From a virus, in IMG/VR virus record IMGVR_UViG_3300028393_000158, positions 1 through 38,143 of that record: a stretch of 38,143 nt of DNA; one strand, given 5' to 3'. A program made the position numbers and the translations under genes. Each line of letters starts with the position of its first letter. The stretch's first letter is position 1. The notes below the pieces were generated by a model, which made no database searches, was not told the DNA's origin, and saw only the letters and a program-made list of their open reading frames with translations. This document shows, one piece after another, positions 24,180 to 31,323 of the stretch.

Positions 24180-24313
24180 TAGCTCACTCTCTCCCACACG
24201 TCGTTAAATTCTGCGTCTTGCCATTGTCCGCAGCCCTCGCACACTACGTCTCCCACGCTCATCACAAGCACAAGGTACTCACCGTGTCCGCACACTTCAC
24301 ATTCGTATTTCAT
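24179..24313 (-). CDS. Zinc-ribbon protein, 44 aa
   Basis: The sequence begins MKYECEVCGHGEY and later has DVVCEGCGQWQD: CxxC, about 16 residues, CxxC, the minimal zinc ribbon. TAATG coupling links it to the next gene, and ATGA to the previous one. It may contact nucleic acid or a host protein. Confidence 0.75.
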   Translation of the reverse strand: MKYECEVCGHGEYLVLVMSVGDVVCEGCGQWQDAEFNDVWERVS

Positions 24314-24597
24314 AGTGTGATCTCCTGTCTCATTACGTCGGTTACGAATTCCCAATTACCGCTGGCCTCATCTAAGTCATACTCTAGTGAGCGCCAATGC
24401 CCCGGTTCGATCTGCTTTTCATAGTCTAATGCCCATTGCGGAGAGTCAATTATCTTTCCCTCTTTACTAATAAATTGCAGCGTGTATCCGCTGTAACTAT
24501 CATAAGTAAGGTCTGCAAGGTAAGTCTCTCCCTCTACCTCAATCTCTATACTCTTAACGTAGCTTTGCAGCTCTCTCTCTTTACAGGTTACTTTCAT
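24310..24597 (-). CDS. Hypothetical protein, 95 aa
   Basis: An acidic alpha/beta protein with strand-rich SIEIEVEGETYLADLTY and YTLQFISKEGKII, then helices rich in Glu and Asp. One cysteine only, no membrane segment. It opens a subcluster after a hairpin-containing gap (24598-24689), with GGGAGAAAGT before the start. It has the size and charge of a DNA mimic or inhibitor; this is speculative. Confidence 0.7.
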   Translation of the reverse strand: MKVTCKERELQSYVKSIEIEVEGETYLADLTYDSYSGYTLQFISKEGKIIDSPQWALDYEKQIEPGHWRSLEYDLDEASGNWEFVTDVMRQEITL

Positions 24598-24644
24598 TTT
24601 ACTTTCTCCCTTATTAGTGTTGAGGCGATCTACCTCTTACCCTC

Positions 24645-24660
24645 TCCCGCTACCGCGGGA
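24645..24660 (-). other. Intergenic hairpin in the left operon
   Basis: TCCCGC-TACC-GCGGGA forms a 6-bp stem in the gap between two small genes. Its surroundings (TACCTCT before, AGGATA and CCTACC after) resemble those of the hairpin at 25178-25200, so this may be a repeated RNA-processing or stabilising element. Confidence 0.5.
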
Positions 24661-24689
24661 AAGGATAACAAGCCTACCGTACTCTACCG

Positions 24690-24818
24690 CTACTTATTGC
24701 AGACATCGCAATCGGGATCTGTTTCGTTTCTCTCTATCTCATAATCTATAATTGCACCATCTAAACCGTCTCCACAAGGTAGGCAGACGTTTATCCCATT
24801 TTCTAAGACTTTACGCAT
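24690..24818 (-). CDS. Zinc-ribbon protein, 42 aa
   Basis: CLPCGDGLDG near the N-terminus and CDVC two residues from the end form CxxC pairs 24 residues apart. The middle is acidic (DYEIERNETDPD). AGGGAGAAAATA precedes the ATG, which shares one base with the stop of the gene before. It is one of the smallest complete ribbons here. Confidence 0.72.
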   Translation of the reverse strand: MRKVLENGINVCLPCGDGLDGAIIDYEIERNETDPDCDVCNK

Positions 24819-24988
24819 TATTTTCTCCCTGTAAAGTAATTACGCGCTAGGGACATAGCCTCGCGCTTAGTGTAACCGGCGTAAATCTTCTCCCCTAGTC
24901 TGCTCTCTCCCTTGTACGCAACTACACGCCAAAAGTTGCCTAGGATGTGATTACCGTCGCGCTCTACTAGCAGCTCTAACTTAGCCAT
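24818..24988 (-). CDS. Hypothetical small basic protein, 56 aa
   Basis: A basic protein with a beta hairpin (LELLVERDGNHILGNFWRVVAYKG) and a C-terminal helix (KREAMSLARNYF), small-domain-like. Stop and start codons overlap both neighbours by one base (TAATG). No cysteine. It may bind nucleic acid, judged only by charge. Confidence 0.68.
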   Translation of the reverse strand: MAKLELLVERDGNHILGNFWRVVAYKGESRLGEKIYAGYTKREAMSLARNYFTGRK

Positions 24989-25128
24989 TACGCCACCACC
25001 TCTAAATAGTATCCAAAAGTCTTATAATGCTTAATCAATCGCTTAACAGCTGCAGGGGTGAGGTCTCCCTCTCCCATTACCTCGCGGGTCTCTATGTCCA
25101 CGAGCTTTACGTGTGTCTTCTTATTCAT
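24988..25128 (-). CDS. Hypothetical small protein, 46 aa
   Basis: This 46-residue protein has a strand (THVKLVDIETREVMG) and an amphipathic helix (AAVKRLIKHYKTFGYYLEVV). AAGGG lies seven bases before the ATG. It is chained to the next gene by TAATG. Function unknown. Confidence 0.65.
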   Translation of the reverse strand: MNKKTHVKLVDIETREVMGEGDLTPAAVKRLIKHYKTFGYYLEVVA

Positions 25129-25177
25129 TACTTAACCCTTATTCTCTTAGTAATTCCCGGCTAGGTACCGGCTACCT

Positions 25178-25200
25178 CTCTCCCGGATAGCCCGGGAGAG
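25178..25200 (-). other. Second intergenic hairpin in the left operon
   Basis: CTCTCCCGG (25178-25186) pairs with CCGGGAGAG (25192-25200), a perfect 9-bp stem with a five-base loop in the gap between genes. No T-tract on the - strand. It resembles the 24645-24660 hairpin in flanks and position. Confidence 0.6.
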
Positions 25201-25213
25201 GATAGTCACCTAC

Positions 25214-25384
25214 CTAGTGAAAGCTATCGGCGTAACAATTGACCATTGTGTCAAAACAATAGTGTCCGCCGGTATCGCTAGGCACGTACCACACGTGCCC
25301 GGAGATCCACACAAGCCCGGCGATTACGATAAGCGCGGGCAAGATAACAAGAACAATCCATCCGCGACGGGTTAGGTATTTCAT
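25214..25384 (-). CDS. Small membrane protein, 56 aa
   Basis: After the basic start MKYLTRRGW, residues 10-28 form one membrane helix (IVLVILPALIVIAGLVWIS). A 27-residue polar tail with two cysteines follows, probably outside the cell because the basic end stays in. TAATG links it to the preceding gene. It might alter the host surface, for example in exclusion of other phages, but this is speculation. Confidence 0.72.
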   Translation of the reverse strand: MKYLTRRGWIVLVILPALIVIAGLVWISGHVWYVPSDTGGHYCFDTMVNCYADSFH

Positions 25385-25689
25385 TACTCTACACTCTCCA
25401 ATTCTTCTTCTAGATCGCTAAGCACTAGATCAACAAGCTCCGTGTAATAGATGTATAAGTCGGATGTCATTAGGCCGATGATGGTAACCTCTTCTCTATG
25501 GCCTAGTTCTGCAGATCCTCTATCGTCGTAATCTCCCGGCATCTCTTGCCACTCTTCTATAATTCTATTGTTATAAACAGGGACATAATTGTCCACGTAT
25601 TCATAGGCACGATCCTTGATAGAGTCTAGATCCTGTCCCTGTTCAATCTCTTGCTTGATCTCTTCCATAATCTCGTCGTAGGTAGTCAT
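25384..25689 (-). CDS. Acidic helical protein, 101 aa
   Basis: The ATG at 25689 shares a base with the preceding stop and has GGAGAA upstream, so five upstream codons are excluded. The protein is strongly acidic and helical throughout, with many Tyr, Glu and Asp residues (EEIKQEIEQGQDLDSI and VLSDLEEELESVE). No Cys. This charge pattern is common in DNA-mimic anti-host proteins, but it is not proof. Confidence 0.72.
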   Translation of the reverse strand: MTTYDEIMEEIKQEIEQGQDLDSIKDRAYEYVDNYVPVYNNRIIEEWQEMPGDYDDRGSAELGHREEVTIIGLMTSDLYIYYTELVDLVLSDLEEELESVE

Positions 25690-25823
25690 TATGCAATTCT
25701 CCATTCTGTCTTAGATGTAAAGTCTTTACCGCAGACATCGCAGATGTCCTGTCCATTGTGATAGTTATGTTCGCAGATAATGCAATCGTTTTGACAATCG
25801 CCTAGATGTAGTGTTGTAGCCAT
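25689..25823 (-). CDS. Zinc-ribbon protein, first gene of left operon, 44 aa
   Basis: The ATG at 25823 follows AAGGGTTAGAACA. The sequence carries DCQNDCIICEHNYH and DICDVCGKDF: CxxC pairs about 12 residues apart plus nearby His, a compact zinc ribbon. It is the promoter-proximal gene of the left operon; control elements should lie in the 100-200 bases beyond it. Confidence 0.72.
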   Translation of the reverse strand: MATTLHLGDCQNDCIICEHNYHNGQDICDVCGKDFTSKTEWRIA

Positions 25824-25891
25824 TGTTCTAACCCTTATCCATAGAGCTTGATTATGTAAGTGTTTAGCTCTATGAGAGTAAAATACCACGT

Positions 25892-25897
25892 ACTATA
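25892..25897 (-). promoter_or_regulatory. Possible -10 box of the left operon
   Basis: Read on the - strand the bases are TATAGT, 69 bases upstream of the first left-operon ATG. No good -35 lies at the usual distance, so this is only a candidate. Confidence 0.25.
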
Positions 25898-25928
25898 CCG
25901 TTATGTCTAACTTAGTGACTTATTTAGG

Positions 25929-25946
25929 TAACGATTAGATAACGAT
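25929..25946. repeat. TAACGAT direct repeat
   Basis: TAACGAT occurs at 25929-25935 and again at 25940-25946, one helical turn (11 bases) apart. This spacing suits cooperative binding of a regulator to one face of the DNA. Confidence 0.55.
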
Positions 25947-25986
25947 CTATGGCCTAACACGGTAGACAATTAGGCGCGTTATGTCT

Positions 25987-26014
25987 AATAGTTAGCGGGT
26001 AATAGTTAGCGGGT
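25987..26014. repeat. Back-to-back 14-bp direct repeat
   Basis: AATAGTTAGCGGGT occurs at 25987-26000 and again at 26001-26014 with no gap. Perfect tandem 14-mers in a control region look like iterons or operator half sites. Confidence 0.8.
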
Positions 26015-26064
26015 TATGGCACTAGATCACCGGACAAGGTTAGGCGATTAGGTCACCGGTTAGC

Positions 26065-26093
26065 AGCTGCAAGGGTTAAAGCTGCAAGGGTTA
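26065..26093. repeat. AGCTGCAAGGGTTA direct repeat
   Basis: AGCTGCAAGGGTTA is present at 26065-26078 and 26080-26093, one base apart, giving a 15-base period similar to the 14-base tandem at 25987-26014. Confidence 0.8.
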
Positions 26094-26453
26094 GCGCATA
26101 GTTAAACAATTAGGGGAGAGAGTAAGAGTGTGCCGAGGGTACTGTCAGCCCGTCTATGCTTAGCAAAACACCGTAGACAGTCTGCCCTTGCCGTGTCCAA
26201 CCCTCAACCTTGCCCCGTCTGCCCCGAAAACCGCGACCCCAGGTGTTAAACCAGCAGCGCGGTGGTATGTATACTCCCCAAATAAATATATTTCCTAAAG
26301 TGAATCTCCCTAATCAGCTGGGATCAATACCGCTCTGACCTGCGGTTATAGTATGTGTGAGTAAGGTCACAGTACCAAAAGCGGGAAATGGTTAAAATTT
26401 CCTGCCTTATATATAGTAGGGGAGTAAAGTGGGGAAGAGGTCCAGTTTACGAC

Positions 26454-26485
26454 CCTACGCTACGGGGTTAAACCCTCCGCGTAGG
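26454..26485. repeat. Nested inverted repeat upstream of the terminase gene
   Basis: CCTACGC (26454-26460) pairs with GCGTAGG (26479-26485). Inside, GGGTT (26465-26469) pairs with AACCC (26471-26475). The structure could form as RNA or as a cruciform. Confidence 0.65.
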
Positions 26486-26532
26486 CCCCTAGGCCGAAGC
26501 GGTACTTACCCCTCACTACGCTGTAGCTTGTT

Positions 26533-26562
26533 CGGGAGTTTACTCCCGCTGCGGTGCTTTTT
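26533..26562 (+). terminator. Possible terminator: palindrome with trailing T-run
   Basis: CGGGAGT (26533-26539) pairs with ACTCCCG (26542-26548), followed nine bases later by CTTTTT. The distance to the T-run is long for a terminator, so it may instead be an operator or part of a structured RNA. Confidence 0.35.
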
Positions 26563-26579
26563 AGTAGGGTGAGTTCTAT

Positions 26580-26605
26580 CTACTAGTAGATCTCACTATG
26601 TGAGA
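26580..26605. promoter_or_regulatory. Adjacent palindromes before the terminase promoter
   Basis: CTACTAGTAG (26580-26589) is a perfect palindrome. It is followed at once by TCTCAC-TAT-GTGAGA (26591-26605). They lie 11-36 bases upstream of the TATAAT at 26616, where a regulator would act. Confidence 0.45.
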
Positions 26606-26615
26606 CAATGCCCAG

Positions 26616-26621
26616 TATAAT
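26616..26621 (+). promoter_or_regulatory. Candidate -10 box for terminase/virion operon
   Basis: A perfect TATAAT stands 58 bases before the GTG of the terminase gene. A second box, TATAAA (26634-26639), follows. No good -35 is seen, so an activator or the phage sigma-like factor could be needed. Confidence 0.4.
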
Positions 26622-26678
26622 CAACTTCCCTAGTATAAATGAAATCTATTCCGGCCCGTCCGGTACTAGGAGATCTAA

Positions 26679-28538
26679 GTGGCTGAGAACTCAGCAGATA
26701 TAGCCAAGCGCATCATCTTAGGATGCGTAGCAGAAGGTATGACCATTGACGCCGCTTGCGGCTCAGCTGGTAAGTCTATGAAGACTTATGAGTACTACCG
26801 TCGTACCGACAAAGTTTTTGCAGACAAGATTGACCGAACCCGTTTGGGTTTGAAGGACAAGCAGTTCCAAGGCGGGGATGTCCACGACATCTCATTCCAA
26901 GAATTTCGTCAACGCTTCCTACACAGCCGGACCTTTCCGCACCAGATGAACATTGTAGATGTCATCGAAGGCAGAGAGCCAAGATGGTTACATCCCAGTA
27001 TGAAGTTTGAAAAGGGTGTGGCTAATAACCGCATCCTTGTAAACATTCCGCCTAACCACGCCAAGTCAATGACCATTACAGTTGACTACGTCACCTGGCA
27101 AGTAGCACGCAATCCCAACTTCCGTGTTCTAATTGTGTCCCAGACCCAGCGACTAGCTGCTGACTTTCTCTACGCCATCAAGCAAAGACTAACGCATCCT
27201 ATGTATGCAGACCTCCAAAGTGCTTATGCTGCTGGCGTAGGGTTTAACTCTAAGACCGCTTCCTGGCAAGCAACCCGCGTCACCTTTGGTGATGAGCTTC
27301 GTGAGTCCAGTGAAAAAGACCCAAACATCGAGGCTGTCGGTATCGGTGGTCAGATCTACGGTAAGCGTGCCGATATGATTATTGTAGACGACGCAGTCAC
27401 AATGTCTAACGCTAATGACTTTGAACGACAGATTAAGTGGCTTACCCAAGACGTGCGATCCCGTCTTAACCCTACTGGTAAGTTAATCATTATTGGAACC
27501 CGCGTTGCATCAGTAGACCTGTACCGCGAGCTACGCCAAGAAGACCGCTATCCGGGCGGTCTTGTTCCGTGGACCTACCTTGCTATGCCAGCATTACTTG
27601 AACCAGATGAAGACCCCGACAAGTGGGTTACCCTATGGCCTAAGTCAGATGCTCCCTTTGATGGACAAGAAATAAACGAACAGGACGAGGACGGGTTATA
27701 TCCCCGTTGGTCTGGTCGTAACTTATACAACGAACGCCAAGCTATGGATACTAGTACCTGGGCTTTGATCTATCAACAGCAGGACGTATCTGAAAACGCA
27801 GCCTTTGATCCTGTGTGTGTTCGTGGATCTATTGACGGTATGCGTAAGTCTGGTCGCCTTGAGATGGGCCATCCCGGTCATCCTAAAGATTTGAATGGCT
27901 TTACCTATATCTGCGGTATGGACCCAGCAATTGTCGGCGATACCGCCGCTGTTTGCTACGCCATTGATCGCGCTACATCTAAACGCTACATCGTGGACGT
28001 TATGAAAATTACTAGACCGTCGCCTCAGCAGATCCGCGACATTATTATTAACTGGACTTCTCTTTACGGACCCAGTGAGTGGATTATTGAGAAGAACGCT
28101 TTCCAGGCTTTCTTAACGCAAGACGAAGGTATCCGTCAGCACCTAGCAACACGTGGTGTAATCCTTCGTGAACACCATACCGGTTCCAACAAGTGGGATA
28201 CCGGTTTCGGTGTGGCATCTATGGCAACACTGTTTGGTACTAAGCAACCAGATGGTAAGCACCATAGAGATAACTTAATCCATTTACCAAGTGACCAAAC
28301 AGAAAACGTTAAATCTCTGATTGAACAACTTGTAACCTGGACGCCAACTACTAAAGGCAAGACCGATATGGTGATGGCGCTGTGGTTCTGTGAGATCAGA
28401 GCACGTGAGATGCTCAACTACGGTCAGTACGCAACGCACCACTTAAAGAATCCTTTCTTATCCCGCGCTGAAATGGGAAAAAGAATTGTTGTTAACATCG
28501 ATGAGATGTTGGCAGAAAAGCATAAGACATTCATCTAA
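26679..28538 (+). CDS. terL: Terminase large subunit with small-subunit-like N-terminus, 619 aa
   Basis: The GTG at 26679 has AGGAG six bases upstream. Residues 1-60 (GMTIDAACGSAGKSMKTYEYY) look like the helix-turn-helix DNA-binding domain of small terminase subunits. The ATPase follows, with a divergent Walker A NIPPNHAKSM at 122-131 and Walker B ADMIIVDD at 231-238. The C-terminal nuclease has GMDPAIVGDTAAV, an IEKNAFQ motif and DMVMALWF. The enzyme cuts and pumps DNA into the head. No separate small terminase gene is found beside it. Confidence 0.93.
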   Translation: MAENSADIAKRIILGCVAEGMTIDAACGSAGKSMKTYEYYRRTDKVFADKIDRTRLGLKDKQFQGGDVHDISFQEFRQRFLHSRTFPHQMNIVDVIEGREPRWLHPSMKFEKGVANNRILVNIPPNHAKSMTITVDYVTWQVARNPNFRVLIVSQTQRLAADFLYAIKQRLTHPMYADLQSAYAAGVGFNSKTASWQATRVTFGDELRESSEKDPNIEAVGIGGQIYGKRADMIIVDDAVTMSNANDFERQIKWLTQDVRSRLNPTGKLIIIGTRVASVDLYRELRQEDRYPGGLVPWTYLAMPALLEPDEDPDKWVTLWPKSDAPFDGQEINEQDEDGLYPRWSGRNLYNERQAMDTSTWALIYQQQDVSENAAFDPVCVRGSIDGMRKSGRLEMGHPGHPKDLNGFTYICGMDPAIVGDTAAVCYAIDRATSKRYIVDVMKITRPSPQQIRDIIINWTSLYGPSEWIIEKNAFQAFLTQDEGIRQHLATRGVILREHHTGSNKWDTGFGVASMATLFGTKQPDGKHHRDNLIHLPSDQTENVKSLIEQLVTWTPTTKGKTDMVMALWFCEIRAREMLNYGQYATHHLKNPFLSRAEMGKRIVVNIDEMLAEKHKTFI

Positions 28539-28551
28539 TAGGAGAACAACA

Positions 28552-28731
28552 ATGGCAATAGATCCAAGCTACAAGGTAGAAGCTGTAGAAGAAGATTACA
28601 TCGATAAGGGTGCTGTAAAGACACCACAGATGAACCCAGAAGTAGATCGCAAGTATGCAGCTGGTAAAGCGCAGGCTCTTGCAACAGACAAGGTCGAATG
28701 GCCAACTAAGGTCGCTGGCTTAACTTACTAA
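28552..28731 (+). CDS. Hypothetical small protein, 59 aa
   Basis: The ATG at 28552 has AGGAGAACAAC upstream. The protein is acidic-to-neutral and hydrophilic, with EAVEEDYIDKGAVKTP and a Lys/Ala-rich centre. It lies between terminase and portal genes, where some phages keep a small packaging or head-completion protein. Function unknown. Confidence 0.7.
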   Translation: MAIDPSYKVEAVEEDYIDKGAVKTPQMNPEVDRKYAAGKAQALATDKVEWPTKVAGLTY

Positions 28732-28744
28732 TTAAGGATTACTA

Positions 28745-30505
28745 GTGCTAACAATTAAAGAGGTCACCGCTAAGGTATCTCGTTTACAGACCAAGTACGC
28801 AGCGCGTGATGGTCGTATGCGTGATGTCCTTTCAGTGCGTCAGGGAGACATCAGCAAGGTTTACCCTGCTATGTTCTCAGAGGAATATCCAAAGCCTCTC
28901 GTCGCAAATATCATCGACGTCTCTGCTCGCGACCTTGCTGAATCAATGGCACCACTTCCATCTTTTAACTGTACCGCTTCTAATATGGTATCTGATTCTG
29001 CTCGTAAAGCTGCAGATACTCGTACACGTATTGCAAACTACTATGTAGATCGATCTGAACTAGGTACACAAATGTACGTAGGTGCAGATTGGTACAACAC
29101 TTACGGTATGTTGATTGGTCGCGTTGAACTCGATTACGAGAATAACAACCCAATTATGAAAATGCTTAACCCATTTGGTTCATACCCAGAGATTGACCGC
29201 TTTGGTCGTTGCTTATCTCTAACACAGATCGTTGGTATGGATGCACAGACATTGGCATCTATGTACCCAGAGTTCTACGAAGACATCGTAGGTAGAAACC
29301 AATACACACCAGGTTCTCCATATCTATCTTTAGTTCGCTACCACGACAAAGACCAAGATATGATCTATCTACCAGAGCGTAAGAACTTAGTTCTATCTAA
29401 TACGCCAAACCCAATCGGTGAATGTATGGTTCGCGTTGCAATGCGCCCATCTATCGATGGTGAAGCACGTGGTCAGTATGATGATGTGCTCGGTGTACAA
29501 CTTGCTCGTGCACGCTTTGCAGTACTTCAGGTTCAGGCTGCTGAAAAATCTATTCAAGCACCTATTGCTATTCCACAGGATGTACAAGAACTGGCCCTTG
29601 GACCAGATTCTATTATGCGTTCATCCCAGCCACAGAACATCCGTCGTGTTCCACTAGATCTACCACCTGGAATCTTTGCAGAATCTGGGGTCCTTGAGCG
29701 TGAACTACGTACCGGTGCTCGTTATCCTGAAACTCGTGGCGGTAACACAGACGCATCTATCGTTACAGGCCGTGGTGTACAAGCATTACAGGCTGGTTTT
29801 GATACACAGATCAAGGCAGCACAAGCACAGTTTGCACATATGTTTGTTGAATTGATTGCACTGTGCTTTAAGACTGATGAAAAGATCTTTGGTAATCGCA
29901 TCAAGGAAATCCGTGGCGTCGATGACGGCACACCTTACACAATGAAATACATTCCTTCCAAGGCAATCAATGGTGATTACACTGTAGATGTTCGCTACGG
30001 AATTATGTCTGGTATGAATCCAAACAACGCAACAGTAGCTTTGCTACAGATGCGTAGCGATAAACTTATTTCACGCGACTATGTTCGTCGTGAACTTCCT
30101 ATTGAGATTAACGTAACTCAGGAAGAGCAGAAGGTTGACATCGAAGAGATGCGCGATGCTCTTCGTGCAGCTATCGGACAGACTGCTTTAGCAATCCCAC
30201 AGATGATTGCACAAGGACAAGACCCTTCTAAAATCCTAGGATCATTTGCAGAAATGATTAAGGGACGTCAAAAGGGATTGACAATAGAAAATGTTGTGGA
30301 GAAGGCGTTTGCGCCAGAGCCACAGCCAGAGGCTGCAGCGATGCAACCTCAAGCCCCAGTAGCAGGTATGGCTCCCGCCTCTGCCTTGCAGCCAAGTATG
30401 GAACAACCTGGCGGTGCAGCCCCTGCTGCTGGCGGTCCACAAGGCGCACCTCAAGGTAAGCCAGATATTGCATCATTGCTCGCATCAATCGGCGGCGCAG
30501 CATAA
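28745..30505 (+). CDS. Portal protein, 586 aa
   Basis: GTG start with AAGGA six bases upstream. The N-terminal half has helix-rich NIIDVSARDLAESMAPLPSF and a strand-rich wing (NPFGSYPEIDRFGR). A long central-to-C-terminal helical region follows (ALQAGFDTQIKAAQAQFAH), then a Pro/Ala/Gln-rich C-terminal tail (about 530-586). Position right after terminase, size and the helical stem are those of portal proteins, the ring through which DNA enters the head and to which the short tail attaches. Confidence 0.85.
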   Translation: MLTIKEVTAKVSRLQTKYAARDGRMRDVLSVRQGDISKVYPAMFSEEYPKPLVANIIDVSARDLAESMAPLPSFNCTASNMVSDSARKAADTRTRIANYYVDRSELGTQMYVGADWYNTYGMLIGRVELDYENNNPIMKMLNPFGSYPEIDRFGRCLSLTQIVGMDAQTLASMYPEFYEDIVGRNQYTPGSPYLSLVRYHDKDQDMIYLPERKNLVLSNTPNPIGECMVRVAMRPSIDGEARGQYDDVLGVQLARARFAVLQVQAAEKSIQAPIAIPQDVQELALGPDSIMRSSQPQNIRRVPLDLPPGIFAESGVLERELRTGARYPETRGGNTDASIVTGRGVQALQAGFDTQIKAAQAQFAHMFVELIALCFKTDEKIFGNRIKEIRGVDDGTPYTMKYIPSKAINGDYTVDVRYGIMSGMNPNNATVALLQMRSDKLISRDYVRRELPIEINVTQEEQKVDIEEMRDALRAAIGQTALAIPQMIAQGQDPSKILGSFAEMIKGRQKGLTIENVVEKAFAPEPQPEAAAMQPQAPVAGMAPASALQPSMEQPGGAAPAAGGPQGAPQGKPDIASLLASIGGAA

Positions 30506-30523
30506 CTTCTAGGGAGGTGAAAT

Positions 30524-30670
30524 ATGAATAAAGGATCACAAGCACCAGCACCTATGTCAAAGCCTATCCACGGCGCAGCAGGAGCAGGAGCCAAGGTAAA
30601 AGGTGGCGATGTTAAGATGCCTTTTGCTGGAGCTGCAAAGCCAGGCAAGATGGTTAAGAAGGGTAAGTAA
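30524..30670 (+). CDS. Small Lys/Gly-rich basic protein, 48 aa
   Basis: AGGGAGGTGAAAT before the ATG is a nearly perfect ribosome-binding site. The sequence is low in complexity: Ala, Gly, Lys and Pro, with the end KKGK. Similar in style to the 61-residue basic protein at 3502-3687. It may bind DNA or be an internal head protein. Confidence 0.7.
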   Translation: MNKGSQAPAPMSKPIHGAAGAGAKVKGGDVKMPFAGAAKPGKMVKKGK

Positions 30671-30692
30671 TTATTAGTCAGGAGTACTGGGC

Positions 30693-30914
30693 GTGAATAA
30701 CAATAATGAAGTGCCACGTCCAGTACGTCCTACTGATGCGTTAGTTATATTTACAGAGTTTATTTACAATATCTGTCAAGTGATTACAAACCTTGCAGAG
30801 TCTTTAATGGAATTATCAATTTACCACTCAAACCGCGAAACCAAAGTTAATAAAATTTGGGATGACTTCGCACAAGATTTAGAAACTATTCAGGAGGATA
30901 CAAATGGCGATTGA
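30693..30914 (+). CDS. Hypothetical helical protein, 73 aa
   Basis: The GTG follows AGGAGTACTGGGC. After an Asn/Pro-rich start comes a helical, amphipathic segment (FTEFIYNICQVITNLAESLMEL) that could sit on a membrane or in a coiled coil. The rest is charged. It overlaps the next gene by 11 bases. Virion-internal position; function unknown. Confidence 0.68.
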   Translation: MNNNNEVPRPVRPTDALVIFTEFIYNICQVITNLAESLMELSIYHSNRETKVNKIWDDFAQDLETIQEDTNGD

Positions 30915-31323
30915 AGATCGCACTAACCCAATGCAGGGTGTATCAGGTCCTGGCTCATTTTCGAAGCGTACTGATCTTTCATACCAGTCACAATCTTATG
31001 GTGATGCAACTGCATACAATGCAGATAAGTCAGGTGCGCCTCTTTCAACAGCACCTAAGTCACCAATGCTTTCACAGGCACCAACAGTCCCAACAGGCGG
31101 TGGGGCAGCAGCTCCAACAGGTGTTGGATTATTTGATCCATCACAACGCCCAGGAGAACCAGTAACACACGGTGTAGATATAGGACCAGGTGCTGGTTCT
31201 AATGTATTGTCAATGGCTAAGTCATCAGAAAAAATTTCAGATACTTTAGCAAAGATGCTTCCTTACGACACAACAGGTGAAATTGCTGTCTTGTATCAGG
31301 ATGCCTTAGCGAAAGGTAACTGA
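30904..31323 (+). CDS. Hypothetical flexible virion protein, 139 aa
   Basis: This protein is rich in Ser, Gly, Pro and Ala, with few hydrophobic residues until a C-terminal helix (SSEKISDTLAKMLPYD). Low-complexity middle (PTVPTGGGAAAPTG). Probably disordered; a head- or tail-associated linker protein is likely. TGATG links it to the giant gene behind it. Confidence 0.7.
   Translation: MAIEDRTNPMQGVSGPGSFSKRTDLSYQSQSYGDATAYNADKSGAPLSTAPKSPMLSQAPTVPTGGGAAAPTGVGLFDPSQRPGEPVTHGVDIGPGAGSNVLSMAKSSEKISDTLAKMLPYDTTGEIAVLYQDALAKGN

Larger units (their letters stand above)
25824..26678. promoter_or_regulatory. Intergenic control region with TTAG repeats and palindromes
   Basis: This 855-base region has no convincing gene. 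Its left half (about 25860-26125) is rich in TTAG on the + strand, about twelve copies, many as TTAGCG or TTAGG. Its right half carries several palindromes and -10-like boxes before the terminase gene. It lies between the left-going small-gene operon and the right-going virion operon, so promoters in both directions are expected. It could also be the replication origin or packaging start. Confidence 0.7.

Noticed and set aside
22860-24744. Several + strand frames of 62-102 residues in the left operon
   Set aside because: They are Ser/Leu/Phe-rich antisense of better-supported - strand genes that have ribosome-binding sites, stop-start overlaps and Cys motifs.
29393-29657. Small frames on both strands inside the portal gene
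   Set aside because: No ribosome-binding sites, unlikely composition (His/Cys/Trp-rich) and complete overlap with the portal gene.
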